DNA of 64,000 nucleotides, taken from assembly GCA_030490835.1 (NCBI GenBank), contig CM059972.1, positions 53,363,563 to 53,427,562 of the forward strand, written 5' to 3'. Below the pieces are notes generated by a model. The model worked only from the letters and a program-made list of their open reading frames with translations. It was not told the origin of the DNA and did no database searches. The DNA comes from Annona cherimola. Taxonomy: Eukaryota; Streptophyta; Magnoliopsida; Magnoliales; Annonaceae. Numbering within the stretch: position 1 is the first letter of the stretch; the number at the start of each line of letters is the position of its first letter. Shown piece after piece: positions 44,157-57,600 of this stretch. A program made the position numbers and the translations under genes.

Positions 44157-44741
44157 TAAGATACTAACGTGTGTGTGGGATGATTTAAGGTTCAAAGTTT
44201 TGAACTTCAAAGAATGATAAGCTAAGTCGACTCAGGCATCGACTTGGGTTAAGTCAATACGCAAGTTGACTCTGGTATCGACTTTAACATCACTTTTTTG
44301 GATAGCGTAGAAATTATGGATGCGTGAGCAGATGAAGTTGCACTTAAAGTTGACTTCGCATGCGACTTAGGTCAAGTTGCAACCCAAGTCGACTTCATCA
44401 GCGACTTGAGTGAACACTAAGATTCCACAACTAAGTATGATGAAGTCAAGTCACAACTCAAGTCAACTCTAATATGCGACTTGGGTGAAGTCCCAACTGG
44501 AGTTAACTCAGCCATGTGACTTCAGTAAAGTTGCATCCCAAGCCGAACCCAGCATTCGACTGATCATAAGGAAGTTCGAATAAGAAGATTCAAGTTTGAG
44601 AATGACAAGAATGACTCAAACAACATTATATTGCTATGATTCAAGATCCAAGTCACAAGTCCATTAATGAAGTTTCAAATGGACATGACCAAGCACAGTG
44701 ATGAAGAGGAACTAAGGTCCATACAAGATTTGAAGATATAT
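44157..44741 (+). repeat. 3' LTR of copia D, continuation, truncated
   Basis: TAAGATACTAACGTG onward, with decayed GTCGAC motifs (44222-44400) and the segment shared with D's 5' LTR. It stops at TTTGAAGATATAT; the rest of U3, R and U5 and the PBS are missing before E begins. Confidence 0.82.
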
Positions 44742-45934
44742 GACTTCGCAATCAACTTCCATCCCAATATTTGCAGAGGGACAATCATTTACTAGGACAC
44801 TATTAGTTAATGATAAAAATTTTGCATATTGAAAGTTGAAAATGAAAAACTTGATTATGGTTACAGATATGGAGTATTTGATTGCCATATAAGATGTTAT
44901 CACCATTTCAAAAGGTGCCAAGCTTTCGAATGGATATAAGATGAGGTAAAATTAGTTAAGAACAATGTCAAAGCTATGAAATTTTTGTTTTGTGCTCTTA
45001 TTACTACTGAAGATAATATAATATCCTATTGTATAACAGCTAAAGAGATATGGGATACTTTGACCTCAATACATGAGGGGCTTCCTAAGTGTAAGGAACT
45101 AAGAGAAATATTTGATAGGAGAACTAGAAAGTTTTAGAATGTTTGAAGGAGAACTTATTTCTAAAATATTTGCTAAATTTTCTAAATTGACTAATGCTAT
45201 TAATGGTCTTGGCAAAATAATATTTGAATATGAGCAAGTCATGAAAATTCTAAGGGTATTATCCCAGTCATGGACACTCAAAATTACTGCCACTGAAAAG
45301 GCCAAAGATTTAAAAAAATTGGAAGACATAATTAGTTCACTTACACTTATGTCTAATGAACTAATCAAGAAGAAAAATGAAAACATGGAAAGGAAAATAA
45401 AGCCATGGCCCTGAAAGCAATAACTCCAATGACTTTTCAACTAGCTTATAGATCAATAATGAAGAACTAACCTTTATCACAAAAAAAATTTAAAAATTTG
45501 TGAGGAAAGGAAAGAACACTAACTTCTCAAAAGCTTACCAAAACACAAAAAGGGCAAGAAGAAAAGAAGAGAAAGCCTACAAAATGTTTTAACTGTAGAG
45601 GAATGGGTCACATGCAGGTCTAATGCCCTATGCCTAATGAACGCAAATCAAAGGAGAAGTAAGAGAAAAGAGAAAGAAGCAATTAAGGAAAATTCCTCGA
45701 GGAATGTATTTGAATGAAGAACAATCCTCACCCTCAAGTAGTTCATCAAGTGAAGATAAAGATGCAGCAAATTATGAAAGAATGTTTTGTGTAGAGCAAA
45801 TTGAAGAAAATGATATTCATAACTGTCTCACGGGAACTGAAAGAACAGAAGACACAAAGGTTAGCAATGAGATGGACATCACTCATGTAAGTGATGAAGA
45901 GATATCCTATAAACCTTATCATTCTATTTCTTAT
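44742..45934 (+). pseudogene. gag: Copia gag remnant E
   Basis: Begins at the gag ATG (about 44740: ATGACTTCGCAATC, MTSQS). FAEGQSFTR, MKNLIMVTDMEYLIAI, a capsid part open at 45112-45414 (FAKFSKLTNAINGLGK, LSQSWTLKITATEKAKDL), a knuckle CFNCRGMGHMQV followed by a stop (about 45590-45625) and GMYLNEEQSSPSSSSSSEDK (45701 on). It ends at 45934 against LTR J. Stops and frameshifts throughout. It has no LTR of its own; it joins D's 3' LTR at ATATATGAC. Confidence 0.85.
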
Positions 45935-48900
45935 TGTGGCACCCCAAATGGAGTGTCACAACATGAGCCTTACTCCGGTACTGTTTATTGATTGGTAAAA
46001 GTGAACAGCATTGTTGTCCTGTCACACGGCGGGTTCATTTCCTAATATACAATTTTAATTTACTCTTTAGGAGTTTATCTCATAGTCCTTAGTCATTTTT
46101 TTACATCAATTTACCTATCATGGCCATCATCAAGTCGTCATATACACATACAACATTAAATTTCCACACATTGTGTTCCATCATATAACATAAAATTTCA
46201 TGGCATTTATCCCATATTAAAGTGTACATTCAACATCCATTAATATTTTTTTTCAACATTTCAATAAACACCAATTCATATCACACACCATAGTGTATAA
46301 GTTCATAAATTTCACCAAGTCGCAAATACTCAACTCATAATACATTTTTCATCATATAAATGTATCCACAAAACACATGAATTTATAATTCTTCATTTAA
46401 ACTTGAGCTCCTCCTTGGTAGCCATCCTTGCACCTGTCTTAGGGTATGGAAAATAAATCGTGAGCATAACTCAGTAAGCAAGCTGCATAGTTTTCAGGCA
46501 ATTCATTTTTCAGGCGAAGTTTTCATTTAAAGAAATATCTTTAAATTCAATATCATACCCACTCGTGCGTGTATCATGAAAATGCAACATCATACCCATC
46601 ACTGGTATATCATGAATAATGCAATGCATTATTATCAGCATAAAACATGAACATTATATGATGGTACGCTAGCTAGGTGACCATCTCATCATCTTGCTCC
46701 CATCTCAGGGAGGGCGCTGCCAGCCTTTGGCCTATCTTAGCAACTTGGTCACAGTAGAGGGGAACAATCGGTCCGCCTACACCTCTAAAGTGGACCTAGT
46801 ACCTTATACACCATGAACATCAATATAAACATAGGCATAGACATGGACATAAAGATAAACATGCTAGTATGATTTTCATAAATAAGCATTTGAGCTATAT
46901 TTTCTCGATATCATTTAATAAAGCAGTGTTCAAGAGCATTTGCAAGAGTTATATGGATGACCATCCTTAACTAATTCTAAAAGCATTTAAACATTCATTT
47001 GCAAGAAAATTCAAAGCATTTAAATAGAAAATTGCAATATTTTGTCATAATTTTGAGAAAGCAAGTTTAGAAATTTGCTTGCTAACCCGAATTTACTTCA
47101 ATTTTCCTTGTCAACTTTTTCTTTGCATTTGCCTATGTACATAAGAATGACATCGCATTCATAAATATAATTTCATATGCTTGCACATAATATAGTTTTT
47201 CAACCCACATCATTTCCATTAACTTACATAACCCACTTGTTTTTCAAGTTGGGTGTTCATTTTCCTATTGCTCAGCGATATAACTCGTGCACCATATCAT
47301 CCATTCTTTTCATTTTCAATACCCTTATTTAAGGCAAATTTTCAAACTTTTATTTAACTCAATATACGGAAGTTTAACACTTCTCATTCATCATTTAACA
47401 TCCATTCTTTACATTTGTTACATTGGTGCTCACTTTAGGCACATACTTATGAGTTAGGGCTTTACATATTAATTTTAAATTTTTGCGATTTCTTAATTTT
47501 GTCAAAACAACCCCTTCTTTTCACATTTTAACATATTTCCTTCCATTTTTGCTTTTTAGTAACTCATATTTAATCATTTCTCATTCTTGCTATTCATACC
47601 CTTTATGTGCACCCTCTTAGTCACACATACATTATGTGTTATTCAATTTTTTTCAAAAAAGCAATTTCCCTCCATTTTGGCTTAATTAAAATACTTAATT
47701 AGCACATAATTTAAGGTATAATCATAAGATTAAAATCCCTTAATTCCACAGTTCCAAAACAGCAACTTTTCCATCTTGTTTTCCCAGGTTAAACGTCTAT
47801 ATTGACACATGTCCCATAAACAGTTTTTATATTTTTAAATTTCAACTCTTGGACATTCTTTTCTTGCTCCATATTTAGGATATTTTCATGAAACCAAAGT
47901 TCATAAAGCAAGTTGCCCAAAACAACAACTTTCCATTCATTCCTTGCCACCCTTGGACATCCACATTTCATGTCCAACAAAAATAGATTTTTTGAATTTA
48001 TTTTCAGCCTTATGTTGGACATCCATTCTACCTTAAATTTAGGGTATTGTACCCTTTAAATCATCCACATACTAGTTTGTTTAATTCATACACAAATTTC
48101 ATCTCAAAAGAGTAGAATTTCCATCAAATTGTCAAATCTATGTTTCATCCTTCTAAGGCCTATATTAATCATGGAAATGTTTAACATATTCCAAACATAT
48201 CCTATGCTCAAAGCAGCAACTTAAATGGGGAATTTCTAAAAATTCCAGCAAAGTATACTTAGGATAGTTAACTCTACAATCATACCTAGCATGCTTGAAA
48301 GCTTGAATTGAATCCTCTAACTCACTTAGCATTTAGAAAACTTATTAAAATCTTTTTAAATCATCATTTAGGGTTCATAAATAAATCAATATATGACCCA
48401 TGAATGGAGATAAAAAACTTAGGAATTAACAACCCAAACTTTGTTGGATACCGACTTGAACTTGTGTAGTTTCACTCCAACTTGTCAAGCTTGGATTTGG
48501 TCCTCCTCTCCTCCTCTTTTTCTCCTCTTTTCCTTCCCTTTTTCCTCTTTTTTTACTTGCTTAGGGATTTTTAAGTTGCTGGAGTTAATATTTTTCACCA
48601 CACACAAGCCGTCCACTTGAAACCGTCCCTATCTCTCTCCCTCTTATTTATATATTGCTACCCCTTTTTATTTTTATTTCCACCTCATTTGAGATTTAGA
48701 TAATTCCATATTTATCCCATTGCTTCTGGCATAATTATCTCCATGATTTTTGTTTTTTACAGATTTTTAAAAGCAAAAATCTGCTCCACTTCTACCCTCA
48801 GACGTCTCCCCTTGCGACCTCTTGTTTTGGCATTTTGTGCCTATACCACACTACCCTATCTTGAGCCATTAATCCCACACAATATTGCTGGACTTTTTAC

Positions 48901-49009
48901 CCTCAAAATCTGAATTTTTGAATTATCAAAAATGCCTCAAAAATTCATATCATCTCAAGCTTTAACCCCTTTGACTTTTCCATTAATGACATATTTCCCT
49001 TTTTGAAGA
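45935..49009 (-). repeat. Antisense gypsy LTR J (LTR-3 family), interrupted at 49009
   Basis: Minus-strand 3' end at 45935 (TGTGGCACCCC). Aligns in part with H in reverse, for example CCATTAATGACATATTTCCCTTTTTG near 48980 against 37600. About 0.5 kb of its 5' part is not seen; it should resume beyond the right edge if K inserted here. AT-rich, no gene. The GGGAGGGCGCTGCCAGCC stretch at about 46710 recurs in K at 49680. Confidence 0.78.
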
Positions 49010-49780
49010 TGTGGCGCCCCAAACCCGAGCGTCACATCCTGAGCCTTACCTTGGGATCGTTATTGATTGGTAAACGTGATCAGGATTGTTGCCCTGTCAC
49101 ATGGCGTGTTTTAACGGATATTTATCTAATTAAATATGTTTCCATAGGAGTTTATTTTCATTTATTTTTCAACTCATGCATATATAGGTCATTTCCACCC
49201 AATAATTTCATAGCTAATCATGATGTTCAAGAGATATTTCAACTTTCACATAAATCAGATGTCAAAGCATGTATCATCCATAGATGTCAACACAGAATTA
49301 TCAAATTAATTTACAACCATTCAACATAAACTTTTCACAATCATGTACTTATAATGTTTTTCTATTTCTTCAATGGTTGGTTCTTGCTCCTTTGCCAGGA
49401 CTCTTCTTTCACCTGTCTATGGGTTTGGAAAATTAAAATGTGAGTCGAAACTCAATAAGCAAGCTATATATTTTACAGGCAATTCATTTTGCAGGCAATA
49501 TCTTTCATTTAAAATATCTTGGAAAGCAATTTATACCTTTTGAAAAGGTATATCTTGAAAATATAGTCCTTGTACCTATCACAAGTACGACATGCATAAT
49601 GCAATGTAAAACCGTGAACATGTCTTTCATAGGATGGAAGCTAGCTAGGCGACCATCCATCCTTGTCTTCTCCCATCTCAGGGAGGGCGCTGCTGGCCTT
49701 GGGCCTATCTTAGCGACTTAGCCACACCAAAGGGGGACAATCGGTCCGCTTATACCTTTCAGGTGGACCTAGTACTTTGT

Positions 49781-52700
49781 TGTGGCGCCCCGAACCGAGG
49801 CGTCACATTTGTCCTTACTCCGGGATCTTGTCGATTGGTAAGTGTGAATCAGGATTGTTGCCCTGATCACGCGGCGGGTTCTTAATTGGATCTCGTCCAA
49901 ATTTTTTTTCTTTTTCTTTCATCACATAAACATATATCATCATCATTCATAATGGACTTATCTATAACATCATAAATCATCAACTTCTCATATTATTCAT
50001 AACTTCATAATTTCATACAATCTATGTCCTTTCTCATCATATCCTATTAAGGAATCTGTTCATATAAAAATCTACTAACCTTTGTAGATTCTTCTTTTCC
50101 TTTAGCAACTCGTGCCCTTCATCTCTTGTCTTTCCCTACACCTGTCTGAGGTTGGGAAAACAAAACATGAGTCGAAACTCAATAAGCAAGCATTTTTCAT
50201 TTTAAATGCATTCCTCTCCATTCGGTAGAAGACACTTACTAAGTGATCAACTACTAATAGAATAGAAACCTTTTCGTAAACCATTTTTGGAAACCTTTCA
50301 TAAATCATTCATAAAAACCTTTCATGTAAACCATTTGTAAATGCATTTCTCTCCATTTGATAGGAGACACTTAGCAAGTGATCAACTATCAATGGAATAG
50401 AAACCTTTTCATAAACATTGGATGTGCAAATGCTTCCTTTCCACTCCTAACATAAACCTTCGTGTGCGGGCACGCTAGCCCAGGGAACATCTCACATAAC
50501 ATGGTCCAATACGCCGGCTGTCTCCGACTTGACCTCATCAAGAGGAACCTCTCTTCCTCTTGACGCCTACATGGTTCCTACATGCATGACTTTTGATTTC
50601 CCCAGCGTTATATACCTCTTACACCAGGTAACTTGTCATTCTCATGTAGAAAATTATTTGCACCATCCCTTAAAACATAATTTCAAATTCATGCTTTCCT
50701 TTTCAATCAATGTATGAAAATGAAATGCATTCATTCAAACATAACATTGCTTTGCCTCCACCTCTGGGGAGGACGTCATTGGCACACAGCCCATACGACT
50801 TGGCAATAGTGAAGGGGACCCTCTGATCCACTTTCTACCTCCACCATAGCCTCTTCTTTATACATCATACATGTGCACATGTCCATGAACATCACATGAT
50901 ATCAATATGCCGGCATGACTTTTCATAAAAACTCATAAACATTAACAATATCAAAACATTATAGGAATGGCCACCCTTAAACACATTTCATAAACACTTA
51001 AGAATAAAACATATTTTCAAAAGGGTTTACTTGCTTACAATGAAGCAATAAAATCACATTTTCAAAGTTGTGCTTGCTTACAAATCATCATTTTCAAAAG
51101 GATTGCTTGCTTACAGTGAAACAATAAAATCACATTTTAAAAGAAGTTTGCTTGCTTACCTTTGCTTTGCTTCAACCTGACTCCTTTATCCTTTCCTTTC
51201 ATTTTCCTATACAAGGAAATTTGATATTTTATCCATCTATTCCATGTCTTAGCTTGCTCCCATGCATGCTTTACGATCACATATTACCTCATTTTTATAG
51301 AGGTTTTCCTTTTATAAATACTTGGTCATTACTCATTTATATGAATTTTTATTCATAAATCCTTTAAAAATTTCATTCATATATCATCATAAATATACAA
51401 AAATAAATCTCAATTTTTTCCCAAAATACGCTGTTCACTGTTCATAATTACTGTTCATGTCACTGTAGCAGATTACTGTTCATAATTACTGTTCACGTTA
51501 CTGTTCACCCGAGGTTACTGTTCACAGCAACGTGGGTTACTGTTCATGGGTTCCAAAAATTGACATTTTTCCCAAAAATAAAAAATACCATGACATAGCT
51601 TATGCTTAGTATATCATGGGAAATTCATGAATTATGAATTTATCATCATTAACTTGGCTAAATAAATCATTTTCTCCATATACTAAAAATCAACATAAAT
51701 TCACTTAAGCATAATCCTTAATTCCAAAAATCATGAAATTAATATATCATCATTCCAACATCATATTTATCATATTCATATATCCCAAATCATCATTTAT
51801 CAATTTTGGAGCATTATTTTCACATATCATATACTATCTTCCCGAATGCTCCATCTTTGCTCCAAATTTTCGATGTTTCGGCATGATTCCGATTAAGCAT
51901 TATAAATTTAATTATTTTCTCATGCTTAGGAATTATCTAAGCCTGGTTTTACCCTACTTAACATCCAAAAGAAATTTGGGAAGAAATCACTTACCCGAAA
52001 TGAAGATATCCCACTTTTTCTCGCACTATCTCTCTCTAACTTCCTCCTTTTCTTTCTCCTCAAGGCTAAAACGTGGTGGGGGTGAAAAAATGCTCAAATG
52101 GAGCTGGGTTTGAGTGCTTTGGTCGTTCACCCCATGCCCCCTATTTATACTTTTTGATTTTTCATCAAATTGGATTTTACCCCCTTGCTTGAGGTATTAA
52201 ATTGTAAATGTATTTTTTTCTAATTTCCAAAAGGTGCTTTGAGCCATGTGCTAGCTACTGTTCACGCCTCCCCTATGGCATCCCTATTTTTTATAATTTC
52301 TTGATTTATTAAATCAATTATTTTAGGCTAATTCAATCTTTGCCATTGATTTTTGATAATGATGGATTTGGACCATTGGATTTGGCTCCAAAAGTCCAAG
52401 CTCCAGCAGCCATAGCAGCTTTTCATTAATTATTTATCATTTAATTAATTAAAATTAATCCAAAGTCAAATACTAATTAATGAAAAAGTAAAGCTACTTT
52501 TTGATCTTCAAATGATGTTTAATCTTGACCCTTAATTCATAATTTTTGATCAATCTTGGATGACTCATTATGTTCATCATCATATTTTGGCCATCCATAA
52601 AAAATTTCATCTCAATCCGATGTCCGGATTGCAAGATATGAATTTTTCTTTATTTTCTCTCAAAAATCCACTAAAATCCGAAAATACTAAATAAATCAAA

Positions 52701-52985
52701 AAGTGGCTATTTTGTCCTTTTGTGGGAAGCTTCCTTTTTCGTCTTTTATGATTAAGTTAATCCAAAGTGATTAACTTAATATATTTCTTAATCCCACATT
52801 TACTATTCACGTTTCACTATTCATGTGCACTATTCACTTGCACTATTCATCTGAATTTCATAAATAATTATTTTAACCTCTATTCCCACATATTTTCATA
52901 CTCATGAATATATATTTTATTAATATATTACCTAGGGTTTACAACCCTAGGGTTTCATACACGTGTCTAAGATCGGGGTTTCACA
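49781..52985 (-). repeat. Solo gypsy LTR L (LTR-1 family), antisense
   Basis: TGTGGCGCCCCGAACCGAGG ... GGGGTTTCACA, 3205 bp, flanked by perfect TTTGT duplications (49776-49780, 52986-52990). Solo. It holds the conserved hairpin at 49844-49870 and eight CTGTTCA motifs at 51431-51546. No gene. Confidence 0.94.
51431..51546 (-). repeat. CTGTTCA motif cluster in gypsy LTR-1
   Basis: CTGTTCA at 51431, 51438, 51451, 51476, 51489, 51501, 51518 and 51540, mostly as TTACTGTTCAY. The related clusters in other copies are smaller (41570-41645, 5145-5155, 20946-21015). Confidence 0.85.
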
Positions 52986-54693
52986 TTTGTGCACATGAAA
53001 CTTTCATAAAATCATCTTTGACATGCTAGCATGATTTTTCATTTAGAAACTTAGAATCACATTATTTTTCTTAACATTTATCAAAGAAATTTCGCAAGAT
53101 CATCTTGTAAATAAAAGAATCATTTCAATACATAATTAACTAAGGAATGACCATCCTTAAATACATTAGAATAATTTCAATAATCATGTCAAAACAGTTA
53201 GAGCAAAAGTTGCATTTATTTACAACAATTTAGAAAACAAAATCATTTAGAAATTTGCTTGCTTACCTGTCTCACTTTAGCTTTTCGAGTCTACCTTTTC
53301 TTTGCCCTTGCCTACATGAGAATGATATAACATTCATATATTTCTCTTGCTTGCATCCAACTTAGTTTTCCAACCCATTTTTATTAATATACATAATCCA
53401 TTTGACTTCTCAAGTCGTTATGCATATATAACACATACTTGTACATTACATTGGCTATTACACATCATATTTAATCCCATAAGTAGGGTAATCATTCAAT
53501 CACTTAATAATCATTCAATAATCATCATTTAAAGGTTCGTTAACTTTCATACCCCATTTTTCACTTATTTTCCAAAATTTTATACATCAGTGCTTATTTT
53601 AAGCACACGTTGTTGCCTTAAACCTTATTAATTAATTCCAAATTTTGAAATTAACATCATGCATCTAAACAGATGTATATTCATGAAATTTATCATATTT
53701 TTATGCATTTTTGTATATAATCAATTTACATAAGTCATTTACCACTTATGCATGTCCATCCTTTCATGTACATCCATTTCACAACACATATATGATGCAT
53801 TTTATAAAATTTTCCAGATCAGCAACTTGTCCATAATTCAGCATGATTAGCATCCTTAATTAATACTTTATTTAGGGCATTTTTATGGAATTTTAATCCA
53901 CTAATCATAGGTTTCCAAAACAGCAACTTTGGAACCCGTTTTTCACACTTTCAACGTATCTTTCGATACTTAACCTAAAACAGTTTTATAATTCTGAATT
54001 TTCAACAATTAATCCAAATTTTCCTAACCCAAATCCAGGGTATTAACACATATTTAACATCCATAATTTAACTCCTCTCACAACAGCAACTTTCATGTAC
54101 ATATTGGGTATCTTTCTCACACCATTTTGCATGTTCCTACTTAGGCCCTAAAATTCCAGATTTAAGGCAAGGTTAATTTAATCATTTTGGTCATTCAAAG
54201 TACCCTAAATTTAGATAATTTACCCTCTAAATCATACATAATTCACTTAAGCATACTTATACAACATACATGTCACAAAAATATGGAAATCGGGTCATAT
54301 ACATAACTTTAAATTCCATTCTTTCTAAATTCATATCTTAGGCTTAAATCAACATATGTATTTTACCAAAGCATGATTCATAGCCTAAACATGATACTAA
54401 TCCAAAACAGCAACTTGACATATGCATTTTGGATATTTCAAGTTAGGTTTTCAACCCATATTTAATCCTAATCTCCATTTCAACTTCATAAATCATTGAA
54501 ATTCATATGTATCCCTTAATACTCATTCAATATTCAATTAAATGGAATGCTAAATCACCATTTAAGGATTCTTTATGAATCAAATTCATATCCAAAAGCT
54601 TGAGGTAGAAAACTTAGAATGGAAGGGTTTAACACATCACATATACTTACTTGATTGTTGTAATGTTAACCCTAATCAACTCAAGCTTAATTT

Positions 54694-57600
54694 TGTGGCG
54701 CCCCAGCCCGAGCATCACAACCTTACCTCAAGATCTCTTGATTGGTAAATGTGAATCAAGATTGTTGCCCTGATCACGCGGCTGGTTCTTATTGGATATT
54801 TATCCACTTAATCCTAACTCAGGATTTTATATTATGTCATACATTCAATTTCCAGCAAATGCCATTTTAGGCCATTATCTCATTTGAGAATTTCACATCT
54901 CATCTCATAATCTTCATACTTAATCATATACACATTAACATATCAATTAACTAATCAATTATGCAAAAATAATAAATATCTACTGGACAGCAATTATTTT
55001 TCATAATCTATTCTGTCTAGATTAAAGAGCATACAATTTAATACTTCCTATCAAATTCTCATGTCAATCTGAGTTATACATGCTTAGATTTAATGAGAAT
55101 AGTATGGATGAATATAAGCCATTAATTAGGACCCTAATTGGCCAAAAAAATTTCATTTATTTTTATTTTTCCATAAGCTCCGTAAATTTAAACAGTTTCA
55201 ATTGTATAATTTAGAATTTTGAAATTCCTTTCCAAAAAATTTGTAAAAATTCATTTTCATATTTAATATTTATGAAATCATAAATTACCCTCCATTTTCT
55301 TATAAATCTCAAATGTAACCTTTGTAAATTCCAATTAAGTCCCCTTTTCTCTACTCCCATTTTGTCCTTTTGTGTGAAGCTTCCTTTTTCGTCTTTTGTG
55401 ATTAAGTTAATCTAGAGTGATTAACTTATCACTTTATCTTAACCACATGGTTACTATTCATGTTCCACTATTCACATTTACTATTCATTTGAAATTATAT
55501 TTCATAATTAATTATTCGATTCTTCAATTCCATATATTACAGAAATCATATATTTATTTCATATAAAAGTCAATACATTACCTAGGGTTCATGACCTTAG
55601 GGTTTCAAACATGATCACAAAATTTGTGGTTCCACATATTCATTCATAAACATAACAACCATCCATAATTCATCATATGGAGGTTCATGACCTTCCATTT
55701 ATCATTTATCATTTATTTTTCACCTTTCCTAGGTCCATGCTCATTCTAAGCATATGAATGACGTCTTAAGCTTCATAATTAAATCTCAACTTTTGAGATA
55801 ATTCAATAATCATTGATACAGCAACATCCTTATGCATTTCATCACATATTCATGCATATTTTGCATTTTAGCAACTTCACATAAATCATATATCATCCAT
55901 TCATGCACATACACCCATCTTACAACACATAACTTGGGTGTTTCTTAAAATTTCTCAAGTTAGCAACTTGTGTCCTTATTCAGCATATTAAACCCCTTAA
56001 TTAACATTTAATTTAGGGTCTAATTTTGGATTTTCAATCCATTCATCATAGGGTTCCAAAACAGCAACGTTAGGACCTATTTTTCATCCTTTCAACACCT
56101 CTTTTGATACTTAAATCAAAATAGATTTTTAATACATAAATTTCAGAAATTAATCATGAATTTATTATCCCATTCTAATTTAAATTCCATACCAAAAATT
56201 TGGAATTTAACATTTATCTTGATTTATTCCTTAAGTTATCCATAATGCTGAAATCATACATGCTGAACTCTCAAAATCTTGGATTATTATCAAATCAATT
56301 ATTTTTGATCTGAAATTTCTATCATACCTTAATAGCTTCATGAATTAACCTAAATAAATATTTCCAGCACAAAACATCAATAATGTATATTTATTTTCGT
56401 ATTTTTACCCTTCTAGACATCAGCATCCATTTTCAGACTGTCCAGATCACGTTAATTATTAGGTATATTTATACCCTTAAAAAATCAATTTTTATTTTGG
56501 CCATGTGATCTTAAGGATGTATTATATATCATATAAAATTTTCCACTCAAAATACCTTGTATAAAAATTATTTAAAATCATTTGGTGCAGTTGATCCTTA
56601 CACCTGTTCAACCCTGTCTAGGTTTATTTTTCTTGATTTTTAATTTGCAACGTACTTATCCTTTTAGGCTGAAACTTTGTTCGTTCCTTAATCACACCAT
56701 CATGAGTTCTCACACAAATGTTCATGTAAAACCTTGTTCATTTGCTATATCTTCCGTATTGTTTTTACAGGTCCAGATTTACTACACATAAGTGTAAATT
56801 AGAGGATATGGGCTGATTAATTCCCAAATTAAACTTTATAAATCAACTCATTTAACTAAGCGTATTTAATCCTTGAGACATATTAATAAATCATCACATA
56901 CCTGAATTTTTTTGGAGAGAAATCAATCCTCGAGAAGACTTCTAAGATGGCCTCATCTTCCTTCTCTTCTCCTTCTCCTCTCTCTTTCCTTCTCTCTTTC
57001 TCTCTCTTGCTCTCCCTCTTGCTGGAAACGGCCAGCCCTTGCTTCCCCTTTTCTCTTTTTATATGCTTCCTTTCTTGCTCCCCAAGCAACCCCATGGGTA
57101 CTTAAGTAATTTCCATTTTAACCTTCTCAAATTACCCCTCTTTACTTAGCTCTTAAGTAACCTCTTACTTGCTCTACAAGAAAGCAACTTACCATGATAA
57201 TTAGCTTAATCTAATCCATTCATCTCGTAGATTTTGTAATTTTATTCCATCGTTTCAAATTTCATCTTAAACCGACGTTTCTACGTCAAATTATGAACCT
57301 TTGAAAATATCCTTAGAGCGTGAGATTAAAATAAATATTTATTATCTTAATATCATCACATTTACCTTAATCCAATCCACACATTAGGTCAAGCCCATAA
57401 TCGTGAGCTTATTTTTAAAATTTCACCTTAATCTGCCTTATAGGCGTCAAGTTATGAATTTTCTATAATATCCAATATTATTCCATAATTCCCATTTTAA
57501 TCTCCATTAATTTTATCATGGAAATTAAATTAAATATTCATCCCACATTAGCATATCCTAATCCTCATTAAGCCCCTTTATTCATCTTGACTCACTTTGA

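Larger units (their letters stand above)
21948..44741 (+). mobile_element. Copia element D: old decayed Sirevirus-like copy hosting five other insertions
   Basis: D's own pieces: 5' LTR 21948-23204, PBS, gag, PR-IN to 26437, RT-RH 29726-31344, leader 31345-31774, third ORF 31775-32818 and 35844-36482, PPT 36926-36939, 3' LTR 36940-37009 and 44157-44741. Its two LTR remnants match each other (for example the GAAGTCCCAACTG and CAACATTATATTGCTATGATTCA segments at about 21985/44485 and 22116/44622), which ties both ends to one element. Inserts: G1 (with A), an RTE LINE, solo LTR F (with an hAT element) and solo LTR H (with solo LTR I). Many stops and indels in all ORFs show that it is the oldest copy here. 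Confidence 0.87.
49010..54693 (-). repeat. Antisense gypsy LTR K (LTR-3-like), carrying solo LTR L and interrupted by N
   Basis: Starts TGTGGCGCCCCAAACCCGAG at 49010; pieces 49010-49775 and 52991-54693 are joined across L. Contains the conserved terminal module (49050-49110) and AT-rich DNA with repeated 'AAAACAGCAACTT' phrases (for example 53913, 54407). No gene. At 54694 element N begins; K's remainder should lie beyond the window. Confidence 0.75.

Noticed and set aside
44712..45440. Independent small gene on the minus strand
   Set aside because: Mirror frames of gag remnant E.
56883..57109. Leu/Ser-rich and Lys/Glu-rich frames, also at 61797-62067
   Set aside because: Both lie on a CT-rich tract present in both LTRs of element N; low complexity and no frame conservation.
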